Shown piece after piece: positions 1 to 9,070 of a DNA stretch of 64,000 nt (positions are counted from its first letter, which is position 1; the number at the start of each line of letters is the position of its first letter). The notes below the pieces were generated by a model. The model saw only the letters and a list, made by a program, of their open reading frames with translations, did no database searches and had not been told where the DNA came from. Source of the stretch: Rhizobium leguminosarum (GTDB lineage: Bacteria > Pseudomonadota > Alphaproteobacteria > Rhizobiales > Rhizobiaceae); contig NZ_JAGIOR010000004.1 in NCBI RefSeq assembly GCF_017876795.1, forward strand, positions 124,001 to 188,000. The letters are read 5' to 3'. The position numbers were made by a program, and so were the translations under genes.

Positions 1-24
1 AAGACGTTACGGGAGATTGAAGGG

Positions 25-684
25 ATGACCGGCTTCTTCGAGCCCTATGGCGACTACGGCGCCGAATGGATGCCGCTGTTGCTCAAGGCGATGCTCAACA
101 CTGCGATGCTCTCTGTGTCGGCTTTTGCTCTGGCGCTCGTGCTCGGTCTGCTGCTTTCGCTCTGCCAGCGCTCGGCATTCCCAGTGCTTCGGCAGTTCGC
201 TGCCGTCTACGTAACCGTGGTTCGCGGCGTTCCGCTGCTGGCGGTGCTATTCCTGCTCTATTTCGGGCTGCCCGGCATCGGTATCGTCTTCAGCCCCTTT
301 GGTGCGGCAATGGTCGGCATGGCACTTTGCTTCGCGGCGCAGATCGCCGAACTGTTCCGGGCCGGGCTGAAGGCAATACCGACGGGGCAGGCGGAGGCGG
401 CGCTGGCCGTCGGGTTCACACCAGCCCAGAGTTTCCGGCTGATCATCTTGCCGCAAGTCGCACGTATCGTGCTGTCACCGATGATCGTCACCTTCGTCTC
501 GCTGATGAAGGACTCGTCGCTCGCTTCGCTGATCACAGTTGACGAGCTCGCTTTGACCGGGCGCGCCATGGCGACCGAATATTTCCTGCCGCTGCAGATC
601 TATGTCGCGGTCGGCGTCTGCTATTTCGCCATCGCCTGGCCCTTCTCGGCGCTATCGCGCCGGTTTGCCGTACCCGCCCGTTAA
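25..684 (+). CDS. Polar amino-acid ABC transporter permease (HisM/GlnP type)
   Basis: Inner-membrane permease subunit of a polar amino-acid importer, 219 aa. Several hydrophobic segments are visible. The sequence RGVPLLAVLFLLYFGLP is typical of HisM/GlnQ-system permeases, and an EAA loop (EAALAVGFTPAQSFRLIILPQ region, about residues 122-142) is the ATPase-docking site of the family. The ATG follows GAAGGG. A TGA at 18-20 may be the stop of the preceding operon gene, so this is probably the last transporter gene of an operon entering from the left. The amidotransferase/RidA fusion starts 22 bp downstream, which suggests the imported compound is an amino acid or a gamma-glutamyl amine. The exact substrate is not readable. 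Confidence 0.9.
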   Translation: MTGFFEPYGDYGAEWMPLLLKAMLNTAMLSVSAFALALVLGLLLSLCQRSAFPVLRQFAAVYVTVVRGVPLLAVLFLLYFGLPGIGIVFSPFGAAMVGMALCFAAQIAELFRAGLKAIPTGQAEAALAVGFTPAQSFRLIILPQVARIVLSPMIVTFVSLMKDSSLASLITVDELALTGRAMATEYFLPLQIYVAVGVCYFAIAWPFSALSRRFAVPAR

Positions 685-706
685 CAACCAGTTCAAGGCC
701 CAGATC

Positions 707-1936
707 ATGACCACCGTAAAGACGGCTGCCGTAGGCACCGCGCCCGGCCAAGCCATGCCACCATGCGATATCAGGCGTCCCGTGATCCTGATGACGCCCG
801 ACCTCAACGAGATGCCGGCCGCGCCGACGGAAAGCGAATATGTGGTGCGGGCAAACTATGCCCAGGCGATTGCAGAAGCGGGGGGCATTCCGATGATCCT
901 GCCCTATCATGCCGAGAACATCGATTGGGCATTGTCGAGCGCCGACGGAATCGTCGTTACCGGTGCCCGACCCGGCGCGGATGTTCCCGATGCGCGCCGG
1001 CAGTTTGAGCTGCAGCTGGTTCTCGGGGCCCTCAAGATGGGTAAGCCGCTGCTGGGTATTTGCCATGGAATGCAGCTCATCGGCGAATGCCTGGGTGGCG
1101 AGCTCGCGACGGATTTGCCGACGTCGAATATATCTCATCTGCCGCAGGGTGTACCCGATATCGTCGCACATGAGATCACCATCGCCGATGGCAGTAGGCT
1201 GGCAGATTGGTCAGGCGGCGCGGTGCAGCATGTGAACAGCCTGCACCGTCATGTCTTAATGGGCGAGGGACGGTTTCGCGTCACGGCCCGTGCGACCGAT
1301 GGCATCATCGAGGCCTTCGAGGGCGAGACCGATGCTTTCTGCCTCGGCGTTCAATGGCATCCGGAATACTGCCTGACTGCGCTGGATGCCCGGATACTGA
1401 AGGCCTTTGTTGAGCAGAGCGCGGGGATCGCCGCGAGCTACACCCAGAGTGGCGCCTTCGGCCGCCGCGATATGGTGCGCGAACGGCTTTCTACCCTCGG
1501 TCTCAGCCTGCCGGAGCCGTTGGACCCGCCGGGTGCTTTCGCCGGCGCTGTCAGGAACGGCAATGTCGTCACGGTCTCGGGCCAGGTGCCGCTCGTGGAG
1601 GGACGCGTGCTGAAGACTGGGATCCTCGGCGCCGGTGTCTCGATAGACGAGGGGCGAGATTGCGCGGCACAGTGCCTGCTTAATGCGCTGGCCCAGCTCG
1701 AGCGTGTTGCGGGCGGGTTCGAGCGGGTGTGCGGCTTCATCCGCCTCGCGGGCTATGTCGCCGCGGGCTCGGATTTCACGCGTCACGGTGCCGTTATTGA
1801 CGGAGCCTCCGAGCTATTGCGCGACCTTTTCCCGGATCGCTGGGCACATGCACGCGTAGCGCTCGGCGTTGCGTCGCTGCCGCGCGGCGTGCCGGTCGAG
1901 ATCGAGCTGAGCGCGTTTGTGGCGGATGAGATCTGA
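707..1936 (+). CDS. Fusion of PuuD-like gamma-glutamyl hydrolase (class I amidotransferase) and RidA-family domain
   Basis: 409 aa with two enzyme domains. Residues ~20-240 are a peptidase C26/PuuD-type class I glutamine amidotransferase fold: nucleophile C119 in GICHGMQ, H218 and E220 in QWHPE. Family members cleave gamma-glutamyl amides such as gamma-glutamyl-GABA. Residues ~255-405 are a RidA/YjgF domain of the long (~150 aa) type: GNVVTVSGQVPL, an LNALAQLE helix, and R383 in HARVALGV, which aligns with the substrate-binding Arg of RidA. RidA proteins hydrolyse reactive imines and enamines. The frame is uninterrupted across both domains. An ATG at 707 is preferred; the frame is open upstream only as overlap with the permease gene. 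The stop is followed after 1 nt by a DadA-like gene, an enzyme class that makes imines, so the fusion makes chemical sense. Confidence 0.85.
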   Translation: MTTVKTAAVGTAPGQAMPPCDIRRPVILMTPDLNEMPAAPTESEYVVRANYAQAIAEAGGIPMILPYHAENIDWALSSADGIVVTGARPGADVPDARRQFELQLVLGALKMGKPLLGICHGMQLIGECLGGELATDLPTSNISHLPQGVPDIVAHEITIADGSRLADWSGGAVQHVNSLHRHVLMGEGRFRVTARATDGIIEAFEGETDAFCLGVQWHPEYCLTALDARILKAFVEQSAGIAASYTQSGAFGRRDMVRERLSTLGLSLPEPLDPPGAFAGAVRNGNVVTVSGQVPLVEGRVLKTGILGAGVSIDEGRDCAAQCLLNALAQLERVAGGFERVCGFIRLAGYVAAGSDFTRHGAVIDGASELLRDLFPDRWAHARVALGVASLPRGVPVEIELSAFVADEI

Positions 1937-1937
1937 C

Positions 1938-3161
1938 ATGGCGCGCGTTGCGGTGATCGGTGCTGGCGTGGTGGGTGTGGCCACGGCCTATCTTCTGGCC
2001 AAGGCCGGTCATGGCGTGACGCTGATCGATGTCTCCGCCGGGCCAGGCCAAGGGGCGAGCGCCGGCAATGCCGCCCAGCTCTCCTGGGCCTATGGCGATG
2101 CCATGGCATCGCCGGCTTTGCTGCGGCATTTGCCGGCCATTGCCATGGGCCGTGATCCGGCGTTTCGGATCCGCTGGCAGCTCGACCCCGACTTCTTCCG
2201 TTGGGGGCTTCGCTTTCTGGCCAATACGCCCTTTCGGCGCTGGTGGGCTAACACACGGGATGTTCTCACATTGGCCGAGCTGTCCCGATGCGAACTCGCG
2301 GCGTTGTTGGCTGAAACCGATATCAGCTTCGATTACCGCGTCGCAGGCAAGCTGCACCTCTATCCCGATCGGGCGAGTGTCTGGGCGGCGGAGGCAGGCA
2401 TTTCGGGCAAGAAAACGCTAGGTCTTGAACAGCGCCTGGTGTCGCGCGCCGAAGCGGAGAGCATTGAGCCGGCGCTTCGCCGCTATCAGGCCGAAATCGC
2501 CGGAGCAGTCCACACACCTGGTGATGCGCTCGGGGATGCCGCCGCCTTTTGCTGCCAGCTTACCAGCCATATGGTTGAGCGCTATCAGCTCTCCACACTG
2601 TTCGGTCGGAGGGTCACGGGCTTCGCCCGGAACGCCAACCGGCTGACGGCGCTGAGTTTTGCAGACAGAGAGCCGCTGCCAGCCGACATCGCCGTCGTGG
2701 CCGCCGGACCGCAACTTCGCCTGCTCGGTCACGAACTGGCAGAGGCGCGGTCGGTCCGGCCGGTGCGGGGCTACTCTCTGACCGTACCTGCGTCTTCGGT
2801 GACGCCGTTGGTCAGCTTAACCGATGTCAGCAGAAAGCTTGCTTTCGCATCGATAGGAGACCGCTTCCGCGTGGCGGGTCTTGCTGACGTCGACCCGCCG
2901 GGTTCGGGCTTCGATTCGGACCGATTTGATACATTGCGGAAAAGTGCTGCAGCAGTCCTCCCCGATGCCTTCGAGGGTGCCGAGAATTTGATGCAATGGT
3001 CTGGCGAACGTCCCACGACGCCATCTTCGCGCCCCATCATCGCCGCATCCCGGCATTTGCGAGGCGTCTACTACAACGTTGGTCACGGTATGCTGGGATG
3101 GACGCTCTCGCTGGGTTCGGCACGGCGCCTGGTGGACTTGATTGGGGCCGGTGACAATTGA
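1938..3161 (+). CDS. FAD-dependent D-amino-acid dehydrogenase-like oxidoreductase (DadA family)
   Basis: 407 aa DAO-superfamily flavoprotein. The N-terminal dinucleotide fold GAGVVGVATAYLLAKAGH (residues ~8-25) is followed by GASAGNAAQLSWAYGDAMASP, typical of DadA-like enzymes. The C-terminus has the FAD-closing segment GVYYNVGHGMLGWTLSLGSA. Such enzymes oxidise amino acids to imino acids and pass electrons to the membrane. It starts 1 nt after the upstream stop, so it is translationally coupled to the PuuD-RidA fusion. The imine product would be a substrate for the RidA domain. The natural substrate (D-amino acid, N-methyl amino acid or proline-like) cannot be told from sequence. Confidence 0.85.
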   Translation: MARVAVIGAGVVGVATAYLLAKAGHGVTLIDVSAGPGQGASAGNAAQLSWAYGDAMASPALLRHLPAIAMGRDPAFRIRWQLDPDFFRWGLRFLANTPFRRWWANTRDVLTLAELSRCELAALLAETDISFDYRVAGKLHLYPDRASVWAAEAGISGKKTLGLEQRLVSRAEAESIEPALRRYQAEIAGAVHTPGDALGDAAAFCCQLTSHMVERYQLSTLFGRRVTGFARNANRLTALSFADREPLPADIAVVAAGPQLRLLGHELAEARSVRPVRGYSLTVPASSVTPLVSLTDVSRKLAFASIGDRFRVAGLADVDPPGSGFDSDRFDTLRKSAAAVLPDAFEGAENLMQWSGERPTTPSSRPIIAASRHLRGVYYNVGHGMLGWTLSLGSARRLVDLIGAGDN

Positions 3162-3375
3162 TCCTCGCGATGATTGCCAGCATATCGCCGGCCTGTCTGC
3201 TCTTGGAGGCACCGGGCAATCATAGGGGCGGCAGTTCGAATCCCATCAATGGCGTAGGACGTTTGACGCTTCTTCTGGCTAACCCGTACACAGCCACTGC
3301 GTTATCCGACAACTGTCATTTACGGGCAGAAGAACTGTGTTATGGTTCGCGCTTAAGTTGCACAAGCGGGGTGAC

Positions 3376-4993
3376 ATGGCGATCAAGATCGATCTATCAG
3401 TGTACACCAATTCCGACGATGCGTTCGTCGCGTGGGCGCCAAGTGATTTTGTTCCGGGATGTTGGGTTTCCAGCTTGAACGAAAGCGGAAGGCCGGCGGT
3501 GCGACGGTTAAGGAAATCGTTGAAAACCGTGTTGGCTTTGAAAAAGACAAGCCGAAGTCGGGCGATCACAAGCCGTCCAACATCTGGCCGTTCCAAAGGT
3601 TCAACTGGACCGATCATGTCGTCGATGTTGGAAACCAGGTGCAGTACCGCGTCACGGCGATGATCACTGATGGAAACGGCGGTTTAACAGGCGGCCCAGC
3701 GAGTTCCTGGACCGGATGGGTGTCATTGACCGCCGACGCTGGCAAGGGTTTCTCATGCTATTTCAATCGTGGACTCGTCCTGTCGCAGTTTTTTGCGCGC
3801 TACATGCGGGACAACCACCTCTCGGCGAAAGCGGTCAAGGACAAACTCAGGAAAAAGGGTGGCGCCGACGAGTTCCGCAAGTTTCTGCAAGGTGACCTGG
3901 GTGCGGAGCTATTCGGCATCCTGGCAGATACCAAGACTTCCGGAAACACGCTCTCTGCGGCCCTCTATGAATTGGATGACGACCTGCTCGAAGAGGCGAT
4001 CATCGCGCTCCCGAACCAGATGAAACTTATCCTGGCCAACGGTTCGGCGACGCCGGACGGCAACAAGAGCGCCCGGGACAATCTCAACGGCCATGATTTT
4101 CCGACGATCGATCGGCTGCTGGGCAGCAAGGGTCTGGGGCACAACAAGTTCATGGTTCGCGCGGATGCCACCGGGCCGCAGGCCGTGTGGACCGGAAGCA
4201 CCAACTGGGCGACGACCGGTCTCTGCACCCAGATCAATAATGGCCTGTTGGTGGCAGATGCTGGGCTGGCGAAGATCTACCAAGAGCAATGGAACCGTTT
4301 GGCGAAAGCTTCGCCGCCGACAACCCAGCCAGCTGCTTTTACGCCTGGGCTTTTGGCGTCCAACGATACGCCGACGGATCTTAAGGTGCAGGGCATTGAT
4401 GTCACCGTCAGGTTTACCCCGACCACCGACCGGGGCGATATGCAAGCGCTTGCCGATCTGATCAATGGTGCAAAGTCGTCCATTCACTTCCTGATGTTCA
4501 CGCCCGGCAACGATGGCCTGCAGGACCTGTGCGCGAAACGGGCCAATGAAAAGGGTATGTATGTCAAGGGCGTAGTGAGCAGCCTTCCAAAGGCAGAGGA
4601 TGAAGCCAATGGAAATGTCCTGACCGTCGACTTGGTTTCAAGCGACCACAGCTTCAAACCCGATCATTATTCCATCGTCCAACCGCAGGGCGAAGAAGGC
4701 ATCGGCCCGTGGATTGGCGAAGTCACACGTAAAACCTTCCTCGCTTCGGTCGGCCACGCCATCGTGCACGCCAAGGTCCTGCTGATCGACGGCCTCAGCG
4801 CGAATCCGATCCTCGTGACGGGCTCGCACAACTTCTCCAACAATGCCAGCAAGCAGAACGATGAGAACTATCTTATTGTCAGGGGTCACAAGCCTTTGCC
4901 CGGGCTTATGCGACCTTCATCATGTCGGTCTATCAGCACTATCGCTACCGATCCTATATACGCGAGATGCTGGCGGAGAAGAAGGATCCGTGA
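3376..4993 (+). pseudogene. Phospholipase D-like protein, frameshifted twice and cut by an IS3 remnant
   Basis: The gene begins MAIKIDLSVYTNSDDAFVAW at 3376. Its frame must shift near 3460 (TGTTGGGTTTCC, one G short for CWGFQLERK) and again near 4892 (CACAAGCC, one G short for HKAFARAY), after which the natural reading runs to the TGA at 4991-4993. Two phospholipase D-type motifs are seen: HNKFMVRAD...GSTNW, with one residue more than usual between Lys and Asp, and HAKVLLID...GSHNFS, a canonical HxKx4D plus GSxN. A long frame (3459-5597) appears to fuse this gene to a transposase, but it exists only because of the shifts. The C-terminus ends exactly where transposase homology begins. The function of such stand-alone bacterial proteins is not established. 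Confidence 0.75.
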
Positions 4994-5602
4994 GCGGCTG
5001 ATGCGCTCGAATGCGCTGAGGGCAAGACCGAGACGGCGTGGCTTGCCAAAGGATGCCGGTGACCGTGCCGTCATCATGCCGAATGTGCTCGACCGCCAGT
5101 TCATGGCAGACCGTCCTAACCAGAAATGGGTGGCCGACTTCACCTATATCTGGACCGCAGAAGGCTGGCTTTATGTCGCTGCCGTCATTGACCTGTTCTC
5201 ACGCCGTGTCGTCGGCTGGTCGATGAATGCCAACATGACGGCCCAGCTCGTCACAGATGCGCTGATCATGGCGATATGGCGTCGAGGAAAACCAGACGCG
5301 CTCCTGCATCATTCCGATCAGGGCAGCCAGTATACCAGCGAGCAGTTCCAGCGCCTCATGGGAGACCACGGAATTACCTGCTCGATGAGCCGCTCTGGAA
5401 ATGTCTGGGACAACGCCGCGATGGAGAGCTTCTTCTCATCACTGAAAACGGAGAGAACGGCACGGAAGGTTATCGCACGAGGAATGACGCCAAAGCGGAT
5501 GTGTTCGATTACATCGAGCGCTTCTACAATCCGAAGCGTCGCCACTCGACACTGGGCTACCTCAGCCCCAATGACTTTGAAACCAAGGTGGGATTAGCTT
5601 AA
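4992..5602 (+). pseudogene. IS3-family transposase OrfB (DDE integrase), truncated and frameshifted
   Basis: An rve-type integrase core is clear: first Asp in WVADFTYIW, second Asp in HHSDQGSQYTS, Glu in NAAMESFFSSLKTE. The frame breaks near 5470, where AAGGTTATCGC lacks one T needed for KVYRTRNDAKADVFDYIERF. The rest (NPKRRHSTLGY) reads in another frame to the TAA at 5600-5602. The N-terminal helix-turn-helix part of OrfB is missing. All catalytic residues survive, but truncation and frameshift make it inactive. Confidence 0.85.
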
Positions 5603-5632
5603 CCTCGTGTCCGATAAACCGGCAGCAGGCCA
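4992..5632 (+). mobile_element. IS3-family insertion sequence remnant (3' part only)
   Basis: Only the C-terminal two thirds of OrfB and the right-hand flank remain; OrfA, the left end and the N-terminus of OrfB are missing. Transposase homology starts at about 4992, directly against the end of the phospholipase-like gene. After the OrfB stop (5600-5602) the segment TGTCCGATAAACCGGCAGCA (5609-5628) resembles the terminal repeat of rhizobial IS3 elements. This is from memory and the exact end is uncertain. With no left end seen, the element cannot be mobile by itself. Confidence 0.7.
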
Positions 5633-5958
5633 ATGCCCACGGCCGATCTCTTAGTCGAACTCGAACGAAACCCAACCGAGGCGACTTTCCTGCTAAACGC
5701 CTTGCGTACCAGAGTGGACGGTTCGGTGATCTCCTTATCCGCCGACCGCCTGCCGCGCTTGTCGAACAGAGGTGCGACGGGCCTTGGCCATCACAGTTGA
5801 TTGCGGCCGGCTTCGCCACCCGGTGAAGCCATTCAAGACCTGTTGCGAAATGACTGTCGATGTTGAGCGGTCCTGCTCCCTGGGTTGGAATGCATAGCTA
5901 GCGGAACTCGCAGCCCTTTCGCGCATTATTGCGGCACCGAAATCCTCTGGGTGGACCG
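5633..5958. other. Intergenic stretch after IS remnant
   Basis: About 325 bp between the IS3 remnant and the NRAMP-like gene. Short frames exist on both strands, but none has a recognisable domain or a convincing ribosome-binding site. It must contain the promoter of the downstream transporter; no strong -35/-10 pair stood out. Confidence 0.4.
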
Positions 5959-7239
5959 ATGGACGCGCCGAAACCTCTCCGTGCGAAGACCGCGCGCGAG
6001 ATCCCGAACTTGCTCAAGGCTCTCGGGCCTGGTCTCGTGACCGGAGCCGCCGACGACGATCCGAGCGGTATTGCCACCTACAGTCAGGTCGGCGCCCAGT
6101 TCGGCTACACTCTCGGCTGGACTATGCTGTTCAGTTATCCTCTGATGGCGGCGGTGCAAGGATTGAGCGCGGGCATCGGGGCGGTGTCGGGCAACGGGCT
6201 TGCCAAGAACCTGAAGCTCCATTACCACCCATGGCTCGCCTACGCCGCGATGGCGCTTTTGTTTGCCGCCAACTTCATCAACATCGGTGCCGATCTCGCC
6301 GCCATGGGAGCCGCGGTCCGTCTCCTCGTCGGCGGTCCAGAAGTCGCCTACGCGATCCTGTTCGGCATGCTCTGCGCCACCGTCCAGGTTATCGTGCCTT
6401 ATCCGGCCTACGTCTCCGTCCTGAAGTGGCTGACATTGTCGCTCTTTGCTTATGTTGCCGTCGTCCTCTTGGCGGGTGTAGCGTGGGGCGAGGCGCTCAG
6501 CGCGATTGTGATGCCGAGCCTTGCGTTCAGCGGTGACCACTTCACCGCGATCGTCGCGATACTCGGCACCACGATAAGCCCTTATCTCTTCTTCTGGCAG
6601 GCCGGCGAAGAGGTTGAGGAGCTAAGACGCAGGAAGCTTGCGCGCCTCCGGCGAAACCCCGAGGCGGCAGCGCCTGAACTCGGCCGCATACGTATGGACA
6701 CGCTCGTCGGCATGGGCTTCTCCAATGTTGTGGCGCTCTGCATCATCGTTGCGGCCGCCGCCACTCTTCATTTGAACGGCATCGAGAAGATTGAAACCTC
6801 CGCCCAGGCAGCCGAAGCCCTGAAGCCCGTGGCCGGCGAATTCGCTTTCGCGGTATTCGCGGTGGGTATAATTGGGACGGGGCTGCTCGCAGTTCCCGTC
6901 CTCGCCGGCTCCGCCGCCTACGCCGTCGCCGAGAGCTTTGGATGGCCCGAGGGCTTGGACAAGAAGCTTAGAGAAGCCAAGGCTTTTTATGCAACAATCG
7001 TCGTGGCGACGATCGCAAGTGTCGCGGTCACCCTGCTGGGGCTTGACCCTGTGCGGGCCCTGTACTGGAGCGCAGTCGTGAACGGGGTGCTCGCCACGCC
7101 GATCATCATCCTGATGGTGATGATGGCGAGGAACAACGCCATCATGGGCGGGCTAAAAGCGCCGCGCTGGATGATCTTTATCAGCGGCTTCACCGCGCTT
7201 GTGATGGGCCTGAGTACCATGGGCATGTTCGTGTTCTGA
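5959..7239 (+). CDS. NRAMP-family (SLC11-like) metal-ion transporter with variant motifs
   Basis: 426 aa integral membrane protein with about 11 hydrophobic segments. The first helix reads GPGLVTGAADDDPSGIATYSQ, where classical MntH has DPGN. The sixth helix region reads TTISPYLFFWQAGEEVEELR, where MntH has the metal-binding MPH. It therefore belongs to the NRAMP superfamily but to a divergent clade; manganese specificity should not be assumed, and magnesium or another divalent cation is possible. The ATG at 5959 follows GGGTGG; a TTG 30 bp upstream is a weaker alternative. A strong inverted repeat lies downstream at 7372-7397. It is monocistronic by position and lies beside IS debris. Confidence 0.8.
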   Translation: MDAPKPLRAKTAREIPNLLKALGPGLVTGAADDDPSGIATYSQVGAQFGYTLGWTMLFSYPLMAAVQGLSAGIGAVSGNGLAKNLKLHYHPWLAYAAMALLFAANFINIGADLAAMGAAVRLLVGGPEVAYAILFGMLCATVQVIVPYPAYVSVLKWLTLSLFAYVAVVLLAGVAWGEALSAIVMPSLAFSGDHFTAIVAILGTTISPYLFFWQAGEEVEELRRRKLARLRRNPEAAAPELGRIRMDTLVGMGFSNVVALCIIVAAAATLHLNGIEKIETSAQAAEALKPVAGEFAFAVFAVGIIGTGLLAVPVLAGSAAYAVAESFGWPEGLDKKLREAKAFYATIVVATIASVAVTLLGLDPVRALYWSAVVNGVLATPIIILMVMMARNNAIMGGLKAPRWMIFISGFTALVMGLSTMGMFVF

Positions 7240-8112
7240 ACTCGGTGGAGAGCAGGACCGCACGATTATAGCCGATCGGTTGCAGATCTCTCGCCACGTC
7301 AACGACAAAGACACTATTCTTCAGACGAAGGGACTTCATTTCGATTGCCGCCGTTATCCTACATTCAATTCGTAGGGGGTTAATTTCAACCCCCTACAAA
7401 GTTGGATGATAACCTATCAACCCGCATACACCGTCGCAGAAGAAATCATCTCGGTTGCGTTCTAACCCTGTCGTGCGGGCGCAAGCGGACTTAGTCTGGC
7501 GTAACTATCTTCTTGCTGAAGAAGAGCGCAGATATGTCAGCCACAGCGGACGTGCTAAAACGATGATCTGGAAGGAAGTGCTAACCAATTCTCTTCCGCG
7601 TGCTTTAACGTTCCCTCTTTTACGCTCTTCGTACATAGAAGGACGTATTGCAGATGAATCGGCAGGCGCGGTCGCAGTGGGTTTTAAAATGGCTTCTCCC
7701 GGCAGCCCTGTTGCGGCGTAGTCAAATGAGACAGTCCCGAAGGCGGGTAAAGCGAGCTTGGTCCTGCCCTAGATGGCACAAGCAGAGCGTCTTGGAAGAC
7801 GCCGAGGTTGCACGCTCCAAGAGACTATATGACCGCGCCCTTTCGATGAAACCGATCCACTGATCTTGAGGGTTGCAACTCTAGTGAACCTCCGCAATCA
7901 ACGTGAACGTAGGTGCTGGTCGTGCGTCGCACCGGCCGGCGCTGGCTCAAGATCAGCTGACCCATCGCATTGTTTGGCACTCTATCAAAAAAAACCTCGC
8001 CGAGGCGAGGCAAGTTTGTGGATCGCACGGGAGGAACAAACAACCGTACTTCCCTGCCGCTTTAACGAAAAAGGGCGGGTCAGGTTCCGGTACGGTGTCG
8101 TACTGGGGATGA
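7240..8112. other. Long intergenic region without a convincing gene
   Basis: About 870 bp. Small open frames (for example 7455-7721 and 7866-8144, plus strand) lack recognisable domains and clear ribosome-binding sites. The only strong structure is the perfect inverted repeat at 7372-7397. A shorter stem CCTCGCC-GA-GGCGAGG lies near 7996-8011. Together with the vapC fragment that follows, this reads as degraded accessory DNA. Confidence 0.4.
7372..7397. repeat. Perfect 10-bp inverted repeat, terminator-like or protein site
   Basis: GTAGGGGGTT and AACCCCCTAC are perfectly complementary around a 6-nt AATTTC loop. It lies 133 bp after the NRAMP stop. No T-run follows on either strand, so it is not a textbook intrinsic terminator. 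It could be a Rho-independent-like stop, a recombinase site or an mRNA 3' stabiliser. Confidence 0.6.
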
Positions 8113-8502
8113 ATCGCATCAGGTGGGGCGGTTGCGACTTCTGAGTCACTGGTCTGGAACGAAACCGTCGATCCGGCCGAAACCTTCATTTCATCGGTCG
8201 TCCTGCATGAACTGGAGATTGGCGTTCGGCTGGTGGAGCATAATGATGCAGCCGCCGGGAAGGTGCTGCGCAACTGGCTCGAAATAACCGTTCTCACTGT
8301 GTTTTCCGGGCGAATTCTGCCTCTGGACCAGGCGGCGGCCGTTCAGGCGGCCCAATGGCATGTGCCCAATCCGAAACCGATCAATGACGCCTATATCGCG
8401 GCGACAGCCTTCACCCGTCGTATGACGCTGGTCACGCGCAATATCAAAGATTTCGAGGGCATGGGAGTTGCACTCGTGAATCCGTGGAATCCTCCGACGT
8501 AG
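8113..8502 (+). pseudogene. VapC-type PIN-domain toxin, N-terminus missing
   Basis: An open frame after a TGA at 8110-8112 reads SLVWNETVDPAETFISSVV, then LHELEIGVRLVEH, PINDAYIAATAFTRRMTLVT and RNIKDFEGMG, ending NPWNPPT. These are the middle and C-terminal parts of a FitB/VapC PIN-domain endoribonuclease, with the later acidic metal ligands (E of HELEIG, D of INDAY, D of KDFEG). The first segment with the LLDTNV aspartate is absent and no antitoxin gene precedes it. A GTG at 8233 could start an 89-aa product, but that would lack two catalytic acids. I infer a dead toxin. Confidence 0.75.
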
Positions 8503-8630
8503 CATTCACAGCGATCTTTCGTGTGACGCGATTAATCGTAGCTGGTGGGAAACGACCGCCTGACGGGGATGTATCGAACATCATTCTGATTGTTGGAGCC
8601 GACCGCGCTCTATGCCGATGGCGGCCTTCT

Positions 8631-8813
8631 GCCGCCTCCGACAACGGCTTTTATAACGACTGGGTAAAGCCTTTCGAGAGCAAAATCGCCGCGAAAATGG
8701 AAGAGTGCGCAACCCCCGGATTCTATTTCGCGGTCAGTCCCACAGACGGCATTGAAGAGGCCATGGAGGCTCTGTTCCTGAAAATCGTCAGCGCACCTCG
8801 CATAACGAGCTAG
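8631..8813 (+). pseudogene. Fragment resembling the C-terminus of a TadG/vWA pilus-assembly protein
   Basis: The reading frame ends with DNGFYNDWVKPFESKIA, then MEECATPGFYFAVSPTDG and IEEAMEALFLKIVSAPRITS. This pattern (Cys, then FYFAVSPTDGIEEAM) recalls the last 60 residues of rhizobial TadE/TadG proteins with a von Willebrand A domain. The comparison is from memory. The frame stays open upstream to 8484 but becomes unlike protein. No other tad genes are near, so it is probably a relic. It overlaps nothing else. Confidence 0.35.
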
Positions 8814-9070
8814 TCGCCGCCAGCAGCGGATCGAGGAAAGGCCACCGAACCCGGGTAGCTACCGCCGAGATGTCGGTGATTTTAAGTGGCATGAATTCTC
8901 GGTGGTTGCTATTCAGGGAGCCATGCTCATAGCCCGAAGCGGACGACTCGCCACATGACAACGACGATCCCTTGGCGAGCCGTGATTGCTAGGGCTCGCG
9001 TCCGCGGTGCGCGGGTCAAAGCAAATGAGACTGCGTGACCGCGGAAATTAGCGAGCCATTGGAGACAATC

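Noticed and set aside
3181..3250. tRNA-like T-arm near GGCAGTTCGAATCCCATC
   Set aside because: No matching acceptor stem or anticodon arm could be built around it.
3459..5597. Single 712-residue phospholipase D-transposase fusion protein
   Set aside because: The two parts meet only because of one-base deletions; natural reading of each part lies in other frames.
5735..6540. Long minus-strand frames antisense to the NRAMP-like gene
   Set aside because: They mirror GC-rich codon use of the real gene; compositions are Arg/Gly-rich and show no domain.
7903..8112. Small plus-strand frame before the vapC fragment, possible antitoxin
   Set aside because: It lacks VapB-like features and a ribosome site; the two adjoining frames do not align with known antitoxins.
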